A stretch of DNA of 64,000 nt from NCBI RefSeq assembly GCF_013044515.1, contig NZ_JABEPR010000002.1, positions 558,001-622,000 on the forward strand, given 5' to 3'. Positions 36,030 to 44,910 of the stretch are shown here, piece by piece. The translations under genes were made by a program, and so were the position numbers. Numbering within the stretch: position 1 is the first letter of the stretch; every line of letters starts with the position of its first letter. This DNA comes from Sphingomonas sp. ID1715 (GTDB lineage: Bacteria > Pseudomonadota > Alphaproteobacteria > Sphingomonadales > Sphingomonadaceae). The notes beneath the pieces were generated by a model, which made no database searches, was not told the DNA's origin, and worked only from the letters and a program-made list of their open reading frames with translations.

Positions 36030-36653
36030 ATGATGGCGCTGAAACAGATTTCGCTGATCGCCCTGCCGCTGGCGCTCGCCGCCTGCGGCACCGTCAACCG
36101 CGGCATGGAATCGGTGCACCAGCCGATCGTGCAGCGAACCGATTATGTGATCGACTTGGCCACCGCGGGCGATGGCCTTGCCCTGGGCGAGCAGGAGCGG
36201 CTGGACGGCTGGTTCCGCTCGATCGGCCTGGCCTATGGCGACCGCGTCGCGATCGACGGCCCCGCCGGCACCGCCCGCGGCGATGTCGCGGAGCTGCTCG
36301 CCCGGCGCGGCATGAGCGTGTCAGGCACGGCGCCCGTCACCGCCGGCCAGATAACGCCGGGCTCGGTTCGGGTCATCGTCAGTCGCTCGAGCGCTTCCGT
36401 GCCCGGCTGCCCCGACTGGAGCCGTCCGTCGGCACCCGACTTCGTCGGCTCGACCATGTCGAATTATGGCTGCGCGAACAATGCGGCGCTGGCCGCCATG
36501 GTCGCCGATCCGATGGACCTGATCCGCGGCCGCGACGACGGCATCGCCGTCGACCCCGCCGTGTCGAGCAAGGCGATCGACGCCTACCGCACCGCGCCGC
36601 CCACCGGCACCCGCGGCATCAAGGCCGAATCCACGTCCAAGGTTGGAAAATAA
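36030..36653 (+). CDS. cpaD: Pilus lipoprotein CpaD
   Basis: 207 aa from ATG 36030, with GGAGAG upstream; GTG 36012 and ATG 36015 overlap the cpaC stop. Signal peptide II with lipobox LAAC. CpaD family features: QPIVQRTDYVIDL, LDGWF, RRGMSV, VRVIVSRSSASVPGCPDWS, YGCANNAALAAMVADPMDLIRGR. It is thought to support the secretin. The stop shares one base with the cpaE start. Confidence 0.92.
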   Translation: MMALKQISLIALPLALAACGTVNRGMESVHQPIVQRTDYVIDLATAGDGLALGEQERLDGWFRSIGLAYGDRVAIDGPAGTARGDVAELLARRGMSVSGTAPVTAGQITPGSVRVIVSRSSASVPGCPDWSRPSAPDFVGSTMSNYGCANNAALAAMVADPMDLIRGRDDGIAVDPAVSSKAIDAYRTAPPTGTRGIKAESTSKVGK

Positions 36654-37921
36654 TGAACGCACCCTGGAGCCCCACCCGCTCGGCAGCCCTGCGCGACCCC
36701 TTCGTCGCCTATGTCTGCGACGACAGCGCCGCCGACGCGATCCGTCCGATTGCAGTCGAAATGGGCTGGTCGCCCGAAAAGGTCCTTCGCGGCGGCCTGC
36801 GCGCGGCCGTGCAGAACCTGGCGGTCTCGGCCAGTCCCAACATCCTGCTCGTCGACCTGTCGGAGACCAGTGATCCGCTGAACGAGATCAACGCGCTCGC
36901 CGAGGTATGCGAACCCGGCACCGTCGTGATCGCCACCGGCCTCATCAACGACGTCCGGCTTTACCGCGACCTGATCGGGAGCGGCATTCAGGATTACCTG
37001 CTCAAGCCGTTCCATCCGGAACAGCTGCGCGACGCCTTCGCGCAGGCGCAGACGGTGTTCAGCACGCCCAAGAGCTTCGAGCCGAGCGTCGAGCGACCGC
37101 ATCTGATGACCGCGGTGATCGGCTCTCGCGGCGGCGCCGGCGCCTCTACTGTCGCAGCGTCACTGGCCTGGCTGTTCGGCGACAAGGACAAGCGCTCGAC
37201 GGCCCTCGTCGACCTCGACGTGCATTTCGGAACCGATGCGCTCGCGCTCGACCTTGAGCCCGGTCGCGGGCTGACCGACGCGATCGAGAATCCGAGTCGC
37301 ATCGACGGTCTGTTCATCGAGCGCGCGCTGGTGCGCGTGAACGAGAAGCTCGCGGTGCTGTCGGCCGAGGCGCCGATCAACCAGCCGCTGATGACCGACG
37401 GCTCCGCCTTCTATCAGCTGCAGGAAGAGATTCGCGCTGCCTTCGAATGCACGGTGATCGACCTGCCGCGGCACATGCTGGTCCAGCACCCGATGCTGGT
37501 GCAGGACGCGAACACCGTCGTGCTCGTCACCGAGATCACGCTGGCGGCCGCGCGCGACTGCATCCGCTTCCTGTCCTGGTTCAAGACGCATGCGCCGCAG
37601 GCTTCGGTCCTGCTGGTCGCCAATCGCGTCGCCACGGCCGGTGCGACAGAGCTCAGCCGCAAGGATTTCGAAGACTCGATCGAACGCAAGATCGACTTCA
37701 TCCTGCCGCTCGACCAGAAACTCGCCGCGCAGGCGGCCAAGCTGGGTAAGCCGATTGCGGAGGCCGGCAAGGGCGGCAAGCTTGGCCAGGCGCTGCAGGC
37801 GCTGTCCGACCGCCTGGTTGCGGCGGCCGGCGATGAGGCGACGTCTTCCCAGGGCTCGGGCAAGTCGCTGCTGGGCAAACTCGGCGAATTCAAGCTGAAG
37901 CTTCCGAAGCCCAAGAAGTAA
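36653..37921 (+). CDS. cpaE: Pilus assembly protein CpaE
   Basis: 422 aa. A receiver-like N-terminal domain (1-140) lacks the usual phosphoacceptor arrangement, and a MinD/ParA-like ATPase domain follows, with the deviant Walker A GSRGGAGASTVAASLAW and ALVDLDVHFG. In Caulobacter CpaE localises the pilus machine to the pole. An upstream extension to 35975 overlaps cpaC and cpaD and is not real. Normally followed by cpaF, which is absent: tadB starts 15 bases later. Confidence 0.95.
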   Translation: MNAPWSPTRSAALRDPFVAYVCDDSAADAIRPIAVEMGWSPEKVLRGGLRAAVQNLAVSASPNILLVDLSETSDPLNEINALAEVCEPGTVVIATGLINDVRLYRDLIGSGIQDYLLKPFHPEQLRDAFAQAQTVFSTPKSFEPSVERPHLMTAVIGSRGGAGASTVAASLAWLFGDKDKRSTALVDLDVHFGTDALALDLEPGRGLTDAIENPSRIDGLFIERALVRVNEKLAVLSAEAPINQPLMTDGSAFYQLQEEIRAAFECTVIDLPRHMLVQHPMLVQDANTVVLVTEITLAAARDCIRFLSWFKTHAPQASVLLVANRVATAGATELSRKDFEDSIERKIDFILPLDQKLAAQAAKLGKPIAEAGKGGKLGQALQALSDRLVAAAGDEATSSQGSGKSLLGKLGEFKLKLPKPKK

Positions 37922-37936
37922 GGGGCGCGCGGCGCG

Positions 37937-38905
37937 ATGATCCAGTTCATCTTCCCGTTTCTGGGGGCACTCTTCGCCCTGCTGATGATCGTCGCCGCCT
38001 TTTCCGGCCCTTCTCAAGGCAAGGCGCAGAAGCGGCGGCTCGAAGGCCTGCGCGAGCGTCATGGCGGCGCCATGGCCCTGTCGGCCGAAGAGAAGATGCG
38101 GCGGATCACCACGGCGCAGGACACGCGCATGGACACGCTGGCGGGCCGCTTCCTGCCCAACCCGGCGCTGATGAAGAAGCGGCTGGCTATGACGGGCAAG
38201 GACTGGTCCGTCGGCAAATATGCGCTGGTCAATGTCGTCCTGACTCTCGTCGTCGGCGGCTTTCTGCTGAGCCGCGGTGCGCCCGTCCTGCTCGCCCTGT
38301 TCGGCGGCGCCGTCATCGGTGTGGGCGGGCCGCACATGTATGTCGGCATGATGATCAAGAAGCGGATCAAGAATTTCACCACCCGCTTCCCCGATGCGAT
38401 CGAGCTGCTCGTCCGCGGCCTGCGCGCCGGCCTGCCGATCACCGAAACTCTGGGCGTCGTCTCGACTGAAGTTCCAGGCCCGGTGGGTGAGGAATTCCGC
38501 CTCGTCACCGACAAGATGAAGATCGGCCGTACGATGGAGGTGGCGCTTCAGGAAACCGCCGATCGCCTCGGTACGCCCGAATTCCAGTTCTTCTGCATCA
38601 CGCTTGCGATCCAGAAGGAGACCGGCGGCAACCTGGCGGAGACGCTCGGCAATCTGGCCGACGTGCTGCGCAAGCGCGCGCAGATGAAGCTCAAGATCAA
38701 GGCGATGTCGTCGGAATCGAAGGCGTCAGCTTACATCGTCGGCGCGCTGCCGTTCATCGTGTTCGGCCTGATCTGGATGATCAACCAGCCCTATATGATG
38801 AACTTCGTGAAGGACGAGCGGCTGATGATCGCCGGCCTGGGCGGGCTCATCTGGATGAGCATCGGCGCCTTCATCATGGCCAAGATGGTCAACTTCGAGA
38901 TCTGA
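37937..38905 (+). CDS. tadB: Inner-membrane pilus platform protein TadB
   Basis: 322 aa, T2SSF domain. N-terminal hydrophobic helix, a basic cytoplasmic segment, then FPDAIELLVRGLRAGLPITE, the conserved ETGGNLAETLGNLADVLR motif and terminal helices. Forms the platform through which pilin is extruded. No overlap with cpaE and one base from tadC. Confidence 0.95.
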   Translation: MIQFIFPFLGALFALLMIVAAFSGPSQGKAQKRRLEGLRERHGGAMALSAEEKMRRITTAQDTRMDTLAGRFLPNPALMKKRLAMTGKDWSVGKYALVNVVLTLVVGGFLLSRGAPVLLALFGGAVIGVGGPHMYVGMMIKKRIKNFTTRFPDAIELLVRGLRAGLPITETLGVVSTEVPGPVGEEFRLVTDKMKIGRTMEVALQETADRLGTPEFQFFCITLAIQKETGGNLAETLGNLADVLRKRAQMKLKIKAMSSESKASAYIVGALPFIVFGLIWMINQPYMMNFVKDERLMIAGLGGLIWMSIGAFIMAKMVNFEI

Positions 38906-38906
38906 T

Positions 38907-39893
38907 ATGGAAGCGACCGGCCCCACTCTCCTCGGCATCGACGTCCTCTGGGTGGCAACGCTGCTCAGCGGCGTCGCGACCTTCATGGTGCTGGTCGCGC
39001 TTTATGCCGTCATGACCGTGCGCGACCCCATGGCGCGTCGGGTCAAGGCGCTGGTCGATCGCCGCGAACAGCTAAAGGCGGGCATCACCGCCTCCAGTTC
39101 CAAGCGTCGCGCCAAGCTGAATGCGCGCAGCGAGACCACCGATCGGATGCGCTCCCTGCTGTCGTCGTTGAAGGTGCTGCAGGACGAACAGCTCAAGGCC
39201 GCGCAAATCAAGCTGATGCAGGCGGGCATCCGCTCCAAGGATGCGGCGATTGCCGTGATCTTCGGTCGGATGATGCTGCCGATCGTATTCGGCCTCGGCG
39301 CCGTGCTGATGATCTACGGGCTCGATTTCTGGCCCGATTGGGGCCCCTTCAAGAAGTTCGCGGTCACTGCCGGCGCGTTGATCGGCAGCTACAAGGCGCC
39401 CGACATCTTCCTGAAGAACAAGATCGCCAAGCGCAGCGACGCGATCCGCAAGGGCCTGCCCGACGCGCTCGACCTGCTCGTCATCTGCGCCGAAGCCGGA
39501 CTGACCGTGGACGCCGCCTTCGGCCGCGTCGCGCGCGAGCTGGGCAAGGGCTATCCCGAGCTCGGCGACGAGTTCATGCTGACCTCGATCGAGCTGGGCT
39601 TCCTGACCGAGCGGCGCCAGGCGTTTGAGAATCTCGCGACGCGCGTTGACCTCGACGCCGTACGCGGCGTGGTCACGACGATGATCCAGACTGAAAAATA
39701 CGGCACGCCGCTCGCCTCGGCGTTGCGGGTGCTGTCGGCCGAGTTCCGCAACGAGCGGATGATGCGCGCGGAAGAAAAGGCGGCGCGGCTGCCGGCGATC
39801 ATGACCGTGCCGCTGATCTGCTTCATCCTGCCGGTGCTGTTCATCGTCATCCTCGGACCGGCAGCCTGCTCGATCGCGGACAACTTCAAATAA
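38907..39893 (+). CDS. tadC: Inner-membrane pilus platform protein TadC
   Basis: 328 aa, second T2SSF protein. Basic region MARRVKALVDRREQLKAG, then KGLPDALDLLVICAEAGLTVDAAF, ELGFLTERRQAFENLA and QTEKYGTPLASALRVL. Together with TadB it makes the assembly platform. It is the last pilus gene in this cluster; an EcfG-like promoter for the next gene starts one base after its stop. Confidence 0.95.
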   Translation: MEATGPTLLGIDVLWVATLLSGVATFMVLVALYAVMTVRDPMARRVKALVDRREQLKAGITASSSKRRAKLNARSETTDRMRSLLSSLKVLQDEQLKAAQIKLMQAGIRSKDAAIAVIFGRMMLPIVFGLGAVLMIYGLDFWPDWGPFKKFAVTAGALIGSYKAPDIFLKNKIAKRSDAIRKGLPDALDLLVICAEAGLTVDAAFGRVARELGKGYPELGDEFMLTSIELGFLTERRQAFENLATRVDLDAVRGVVTTMIQTEKYGTPLASALRVLSAEFRNERMMRAEEKAARLPAIMTVPLICFILPVLFIVILGPAACSIADNFK

Positions 39894-39919
39894 GGAACGG
39901 CCCCGTCGTCTCCTTCGTT
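39894..39919 (+). promoter_or_regulatory. Probable EcfG promoter upstream of the coiled-coil membrane protein
   Basis: GGAAC at 39894-39898, a 17-base spacer, then CGTT at 39916-39919. It fits the EcfG consensus and ends 28 bases before the GTG start at 39948. It separates this gene from the preceding pilus operon. Confidence 0.55.
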
Positions 39920-39947
39920 GTTCCACCGGAACAGTGGGAGAGACGCC

Positions 39948-40325
39948 GTGGAGTTCACCACCGAAACCTGGATGATCCTGGGGCTGACGCTTGCCCTGGG
40001 GTGGCTGCTGGGCCTGATGTCGCGTTCGGGTGGCGCGCGGTGGAAGCGCGAGCTCGCCCGTGAGCGCGAAGATCATGCCGCGGCGATCAAGAACCGCGAC
40101 GCGCAGATCGAGGCGCTGAAGGCGCGGACCGTCGAACTGGAACGCGATCGCCCGGCGACCGCATACCGGACCGACGCCGATGTCCGCGACACCCGCGCCG
40201 ACCTGCGCCACGAGTCGAGTATCGACAATCTCGACCTTCGCCGCCGTGAAGATGCCCGGATGCGCGAGACCGAACTGGATTCGCGCCGCAATCCTGACGG
40301 CACGCGGACGATCTATCCGCGGTAA
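39948..40325 (+). CDS. Membrane-anchored coiled-coil hypothetical protein
   Basis: 125 aa from GTG 39948, with GGGAGAG upstream. One N-terminal transmembrane helix (WMILGLTLALGWLLGLM) is followed by a long charged, probably coiled-coil region rich in Arg, Glu and Asp and ending RRNPDGTRTIYPR. No family recognised. The EcfG-like box immediately upstream suggests stress induction. Confidence 0.6.
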   Translation: MEFTTETWMILGLTLALGWLLGLMSRSGGARWKRELAREREDHAAAIKNRDAQIEALKARTVELERDRPATAYRTDADVRDTRADLRHESSIDNLDLRRREDARMRETELDSRRNPDGTRTIYPR

Positions 40326-40341
40326 TTCCAGACCATCTTCC

Positions 40342-40417
40342 TCGTCATTCCCGCGAACGCGGGAACCCAGGAGTCACCGAAAGAAGGGCTGGGTCCCCGC
40401 TTGCGCGGGGATGACGA
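40342..40417. repeat. Palindromic intergenic repeat
   Basis: Long imperfect inverted repeat with outer arms TCGTCAT...ATGACGA and inner GC-rich arms (CCCGCG...CGCGGG, plus AACCCAG...CTGGGTC). It sits between two converging genes and may act as a bidirectional terminator; similar elements occur at 30241 and elsewhere. Confidence 0.75.
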
Positions 40418-40438
40418 AAGTTGATCCTGCCGCGAGCC

Positions 40439-41740
40439 TCAGAGCACGTACTTGGAAAGATCCGTGTCGCGCGCGATGCTGCTGAGTTGCGCGTCGACAT
40501 AGGCGCGGTCGATCGTCAGCGTTTCGCCCGCGCGGTCCTCGGCGTCGAAGCTGACCTGCTCGAGCAGCTTCTCCATCACCGTCTGCAGCCGTCGCGCGCC
40601 GATATTCTCCACCTGCCCGTTCACTTCCGCGGCAATCCGGGCCACCGCGGCGATCCCGTCTTCGGTAAAGTCGATGGTCACGCCTTCGGTGCCCAGCAGT
40701 GCCTTGTACTGGCCGGTCAATGAGGCCTTGGTGTCGGTCAGGATGCGGACGAAATCCGCTTCGGTCAGCGCCTTCAGCTCGACGCGGATCGGCAGTCGGC
40801 CTTGCAGCTCCGGCAACAGGTCGCTCGGCTTCGCGACATGGAAGGCTCCCGAGGCGATGAACAGGATATGGTCCGTCTTCATCGGGCCGTATTTGGTGGC
40901 GACGGTGGTGCCTTCGATCAGGGGTAGCAGGTCGCGTTGCACGCCCTCGCGACTAACCGAGCCGCCGCGCACGTCGGAGACCGCGATCTTGTCGATCTCG
41001 TCGAGGAACACGATGCCGTTTGCCTCCGCGTCGGCGAGCGCCTGGCGGCTGACCTCGTCCTGATCGAGGCGCTTGTCGGCCTCTTCCTCGACCAGCTTGT
41101 CCCAGGCCGCGCGAACGCCGAGCTTGCGCTTCTTCAGCTGGCCGCCGCCCATCGCCTTCGACATCATGTCGGACAGGTTGATCATGCCCACCTGCCCGCC
41201 CATGCCCGGAATTTCGAACGGCATGTTCGGCTGGTTGGCCAGCTCAACCTCGACCTCCTTGTCGTCGAGCACGCCTTCGTCGAAACGCTGGCGGAAGGCG
41301 GCGCGGGTCGCTTCGGAAGAGCCCTTGCCGGTCAACGCGTCAAGCAGCCGTTCCATCGCGGCGGCTTCCGCCTTGTCGATCACAGCCTGCCGCCGACGTT
41401 CCTTCTCCAGCCGAATCGCTTCCTCGACCAGGTCCCGGGCGATCTGCTCGACGTCACGGCCGACATAGCCCACCTCGGTGAACTTCGTCGCCTCGACCTT
41501 CACGAACGGGGCGTCGGCGAGCTTGGCCAGGCGCCGGCTGATCTCGGTCTTTCCGCAACCGGTCGGCCCAATCATCAGGATATTCTTGGGCGTGACTTCG
41601 TCGCGCAGCTCCGCCGGCAGCTTCTGCCGCCGCCAGCGGTTGCGCAGCGCGACGGCGACGGCGCGCTTGGCTTCGGCCTGGCCGATGATGTGCGCGTCCA
41701 GCGCGGCGACGATGGCTTTGGGGGTAAGGTTGTCTTGCAT
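40439..41740 (-). CDS. hslU: HslU ATPase subunit
   Basis: 433 aa. Walker [32 protein letters not shown], Walker [13 protein letters not shown], sensor region and the C-terminal tail ending DLSKYVL that docks into HslV. The long upstream frame starts inside hslV and includes the repeat at 41755-41822, so it was trimmed. ATG 41740 (or 41743) with GGATGA upstream. Forms the HslUV protease together with the gene upstream. Confidence 0.97.
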   Translation of the reverse strand: MQDNLTPKAIVAALDAHIIGQAEAKRAVAVALRNRWRRQKLPAELRDEVTPKNILMIGPTGCGKTEISRRLAKLADAPFVKVEATKFTEVGYVGRDVEQIARDLVEEAIRLEKERRRQAVIDKAEAAAMERLLDALTGKGSSEATRAAFRQRFDEGVLDDKEVEVELANQPNMPFEIPGMGGQVGMINLSDMMSKAMGGGQLKKRKLGVRAAWDKLVEEEADKRLDQDEVSRQALADAEANGIVFLDEIDKIAVSDVRGGSVSREGVQRDLLPLIEGTTVATKYGPMKTDHILFIASGAFHVAKPSDLLPELQGRLPIRVELKALTEADFVRILTDTKASLTGQYKALLGTEGVTIDFTEDGIAAVARIAAEVNGQVENIGARRLQTVMEKLLEQVSFDAEDRAGETLTIDRAYVDAQLSSIARDTDLSKYVL

Positions 41741-41754
41741 CATATCATCCGTTC

Positions 41755-41822
41755 GTCTCGAGCGCAGTCGAGAGACGCTTGTGAGGTGACCGGCCGTGTC
41801 TCGACTTCGCTCGACACGAACG
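41755..41822. repeat. Palindromic repeat between hslV and hslU
   Basis: Arms CGTTCGTCTCGAGCGCAGTC... and ...GACTTCGCTCGACACGAACG bracket a short non-palindromic centre. Related in style to the element at 50039-50123 (both contain TCGACTTCGCTCG). It occupies most of the 88-base gap between two genes normally a few bases apart. Confidence 0.7.
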
Positions 41823-41828
41823 GGGCTG

Positions 41829-42392
41829 TTAAGAGGCTGAGTCCAAGCTCTCGATGGTGAGCTGGTCGTTGGTGTAGACGCAGATGTCCGCCGCCACGGC
41901 CATGGCCTTGCGGGCGAGCGTCTCCGCATCCGGTTCGTATTCCGCAAGCGCGCGGGCGGCGGCCAGCGCGTAGTTGCCGCCGGAGCCGATCGCAGCGATG
42001 CCGTTCAGCGGCTCCAGCACGTCGCCATTCCCGGTCAGGATCAGCGACACATCCTTGTCGGCGACGATCATCAGCGCTTCGAGGTTGCGCAGATATTTGT
42101 CGGTCCGCCAGTCCTTGGCGAGTTCCACGGCTGCGCGCAGCAGCTGGCCGTGATGCTGCTCCAGCTTGCGTTCCAGCCGCTCGAAAAGGGTGAAGGCGTC
42201 GGCCGTCGCGCCGGCAAAGCCGCCGATGACACTGCCGTCGCCGAGCTTCCTGACCTTGCGTGCATTGGGTTTCATGACCGTCTGGCCCATCGAGACCTGG
42301 CCGTCGCCAACGATGACGACCTTGCCGTTCTTGCGGACCGACAGGATGGTGGTGCCGTGCCACTGCACGAGCCCGTGTTCATTCCCGCTCAT
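41829..42392 (-). CDS. hslV: HslV peptidase subunit
   Basis: 187 aa from ATG 42392. The N-terminal catalytic threonine is in [11 protein letters not shown], after a short propeptide of about 13 residues (longer than the E. coli form), followed by [13 protein letters not shown] and [13 protein letters not shown]. Threonine protease partner of HslU. Starts at 42422 and 42437 give longer, non-homologous N-termini. Confidence 0.96.
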   Translation of the reverse strand: MSGNEHGLVQWHGTTILSVRKNGKVVIVGDGQVSMGQTVMKPNARKVRKLGDGSVIGGFAGATADAFTLFERLERKLEQHHGQLLRAAVELAKDWRTDKYLRNLEALMIVADKDVSLILTGNGDVLEPLNGIAAIGSGGNYALAAARALAEYEPDAETLARKAMAVAADICVYTNDQLTIESLDSAS

Positions 42393-42499
42393 GGCCGGAG
42401 ATATGGGAGGGGTGTGGCAGCGCTGCAACAGCCCCAAGATTCCGCTGGCGACGGCGGCGCGGCTGTGCCACCCGGAGCCGCCGTGAGGGGAGCTTCTCG

Positions 42500-43801
42500 T
42501 TGAATCGCTATCTGATTGGGATTGCCGGAATCCTGCTGATTCTGGCCGTCGCGCTGCTGCTGTCGACCAATCGGCGCGCCATTCGGTTGCGGGTGGTCGG
42601 TCCGGCCTTCGCCCTGCAGGCGGGCTTCGCGCTGCTGGTGCTGGGGACGAGCTGGGGCCGCAGCGTGATAGAAGCGATGTCGCGCGGCGTGTCGAACCTT
42701 CTCGGCTATGCCAAGGCCGGGACGGACTTCATCTTCGGGCCGCTCGCCTCGCCGGAAATGGGCGCGAACAGCTTCGCCATTGCCGCCCTGCCGGTGATCA
42801 TCTTCTTCGCCTCGCTGATTTCCATCCTCTATTATCTCGGCGTCATGCAGCAGATCGTCCGCTGGGTGGGCGGCGCGATCCGGCTGGTGACCGGCATCAC
42901 GCGGGTCGAGAGCCTCGGCTCGGCTGCGAACATCTTTGTCGGCCAGTCGGAAAGCCCGCTGGTCGTGCGCCCCTATCTGGCAAACCTGACCCCGCCGCAG
43001 CTCTTCTGCCTGATGACGGTGGGCATGGCCGGCGTCGCCGGCACGATCCTCGGCGCCTACGCTTCGATGATCGGCGCGCAGCTGCTTCCCTATCTGCTCG
43101 CCGCCAGCTTCATGTCCGCGCCGGGCGGCGTGCTGATGGCCAAGATCATCATGCCGGACGACAAGATCACGCCCGAGCCGGACGATATCGCCCTGCCGCA
43201 CGCCCGCGTCAGCGCCGAGGGGCCGGCTGCGTTGCTGCCCGAGGCAGGGCCGCATCCGGTCCCCGCCACTGACGATGAAGAACGCCCCGCCAACATCATC
43301 ATGGCCGCCGCTCAGGGCGCACAGACTGGCGTCAAGCTGGCGGTTGCCGTCGGCGCGATGGTGCTGGCGTTCGTCGCGCTGGTGGCGCTCGCCAACGGGT
43401 TGTTGGCGGGGGTGGGCGGCTGGTTCGGTCGGCCCGACCTCTCCTTCCAGCTGCTGCTGGGCTATATCTTCCGCCCGATCATGTTCATGCTGAACGTGCC
43501 GTGGGACGAGGCCGGTGTCGCCGGCGGCCTGTTCGGCACGAAGATGGTGCTGAACGAGTTCGTCGCCTTCATCGAACTCGGCAAGATACAGAATGCGCTT
43601 TCGCCGCAGACCGTCGCAGTCGTCACATTCGCGCTCTGCGGCTTCGCCAATTTCAGCTCCATCGCCATCCAGATGGCGGTGACGGGCAACCTCGCGCCCA
43701 ATCAGCGCCCGGTGATCGCACGCCTCGGCCTGCGCGCGCTCGTCGCCGGCAGTCTTGCCAATCTGATGAGCGCGGCGCTGGCGGGCCTGATCCTCGGCTA
43801 G
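42500..43801 (+). CDS. Concentrative nucleoside transporter (CNT/NupC family)
   Basis: 433 aa, TTG start after GGGGAG. About ten membrane segments. Family motifs: [44 protein letters not shown] and [15 protein letters not shown]. Proton- or sodium-driven uptake of nucleosides. A hydrophilic insertion (about 225-260) is acidic and Pro-rich. It converges with the AraC regulator gene by a four-base overlap. Confidence 0.93.
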   Translation: MNRYLIGIAGILLILAVALLLSTNRRAIRLRVVGPAFALQAGFALLVLGTSWGRSVIEAMSRGVSNLLGYAKAGTDFIFGPLASPEMGANSFAIAALPVIIFFASLISILYYLGVMQQIVRWVGGAIRLVTGITRVESLGSAANIFVGQSESPLVVRPYLANLTPPQLFCLMTVGMAGVAGTILGAYASMIGAQLLPYLLAASFMSAPGGVLMAKIIMPDDKITPEPDDIALPHARVSAEGPAALLPEAGPHPVPATDDEERPANIIMAAAQGAQTGVKLAVAVGAMVLAFVALVALANGLLAGVGGWFGRPDLSFQLLLGYIFRPIMFMLNVPWDEAGVAGGLFGTKMVLNEFVAFIELGKIQNALSPQTVAVVTFALCGFANFSSIAIQMAVTGNLAPNQRPVIARLGLRALVAGSLANLMSAALAGLILG

Positions 43802-44646
43802 GCCTCTGCCACCAGCGGCGCGACCTGCCCGGCCAGTTCCGTCCGCTTCATAGTCAGGCGCGTCAGTTCGTTCAGATCGCCCTGGATGCGCGTCGGCGTG
43901 ACGCCGGTGAAGCGCTTGATCTCCCGAATGCAGTGCGACTGATCATAGAAACCCTGGGTGAGCAGCTCGGCGGTGCTTGCCTCGCCTTTCGCCAGCACCA
44001 CCGCCGCCCTGAGCGCACGGTATTTCCGCGACAGCAGCTTCGGCGGGCAGCCGTAGAGACGCTTGCAAAGCCGCTCCACCTGCCGCCGTGAGAGCCGCGT
44101 GGCGGCGACCAGATCATCGACTTCGGGGCTGAGGCTCGCCTGGAGCCAGCCGTCGACGGTCCGCGTGAACCAGCGCGATTGCTCATGGCCTCGCGCGACG
44201 AGATCCCGCACCAACGCATTGCCCATGGCGACCCGCTCCTCCAGCGTTTCGGCGGCCCGAAGCCGTTCCAGCACCATGACCACATCGCGCCCGAACAACT
44301 CGGTCCCGTCGACGACGCGGTTGGTCAGCGACGAAGCATCGATCGCGATCATCGCCCCCCATCCGGCAGGCAGCAGCCCAGCGCCGAACACTTCGGCGGG
44401 GCCGTCGACCGCGATATGAGTCACGCCCATGGTCGGGCCGACCACCTGCACCTCCGGCGCGTCCTGAACATGGCCGTCGGCGAAGCGATAGCGGCCGGTC
44501 CCCTTGAGCTGGAAGCGAAGTTGGGCGAGGTCGGCACGGTCGTCGTCCTCGAAGCGCGGCAAGTCGACGCGGAAATTATAAAAGACGGAGACATATTCCG
44601 TCAGCGCCGCATCCGGTGCGGCATAATCCAGAGACACAGCATCCAT
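43798..44646 (-). CDS. AraC family transcriptional regulator
   Basis: 282 aa. A C-terminal double helix-turn-helix: LVAATRLSRRQVERLCKRLYG with the linking helix, then AELLTQGFYDQSHCIREIKRFTGVTPT. The N-terminal 150 residues resemble a cupin-like ligand domain (DUF6597-type). No obvious target; the converging nucleoside transporter is the nearest candidate. Confidence 0.88.
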   Translation of the reverse strand: MDAVSLDYAAPDAALTEYVSVFYNFRVDLPRFEDDDRADLAQLRFQLKGTGRYRFADGHVQDAPEVQVVGPTMGVTHIAVDGPAEVFGAGLLPAGWGAMIAIDASSLTNRVVDGTELFGRDVVMVLERLRAAETLEERVAMGNALVRDLVARGHEQSRWFTRTVDGWLQASLSPEVDDLVAATRLSRRQVERLCKRLYGCPPKLLSRKYRALRAAVVLAKGEASTAELLTQGFYDQSHCIREIKRFTGVTPTRIQGDLNELTRLTMKRTELAGQVAPLVAEA

Positions 44647-44699
44647 GAAAGGCGCGCCCCGTTTTGTTCTGGGACGGCATGCATAGCCTTTCGGCGCTC

Positions 44700-44841
44700 A
44701 TGAAAAAAGGTGCCCGGCTGAAACTGGTTCAGCCGGGCAAAAGGAAAAGAACCCCCAAAAACGGGAGCCCTTCGGGTCGCAGTTCCGAGTTACCGGAAGG
44801 GCGGCCGAGTCGGATAGGACAGAATCGACACGCCCTCTTTT
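44700..44841 (-). ncRNA. Hairpin-rich intergenic unit, possible small RNA or isolating terminator
   Basis: Read on the minus strand from 44841, there is an A/G-rich start, an imperfect hairpin (arms near 44769-44777 and 44796-44804), a C/T-rich single-stranded stretch and a perfect 11-bp hairpin (44711-44721 with 44727-44737). A run of six T bases follows (complement of 44701-44706). This is a good intrinsic terminator with no annotated gene in front of it. A small RNA of about 100-140 bases is possible; no clear promoter was found. Confidence 0.3.
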
Positions 44842-44910
44842 TTGACGGCTGATGACCCAAGAAAGCGCGCGGGAATGACATGGCCGACCGTGCCGGCTAA
44901 GGGCAGTCGA

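Noticed and set aside
35975-36652. Long upstream extension of cpaE.
   Set aside because: It overlaps cpaC and cpaD; the well-placed ATG at 36653 shares a base with the cpaD stop and gives the normal CpaE length.
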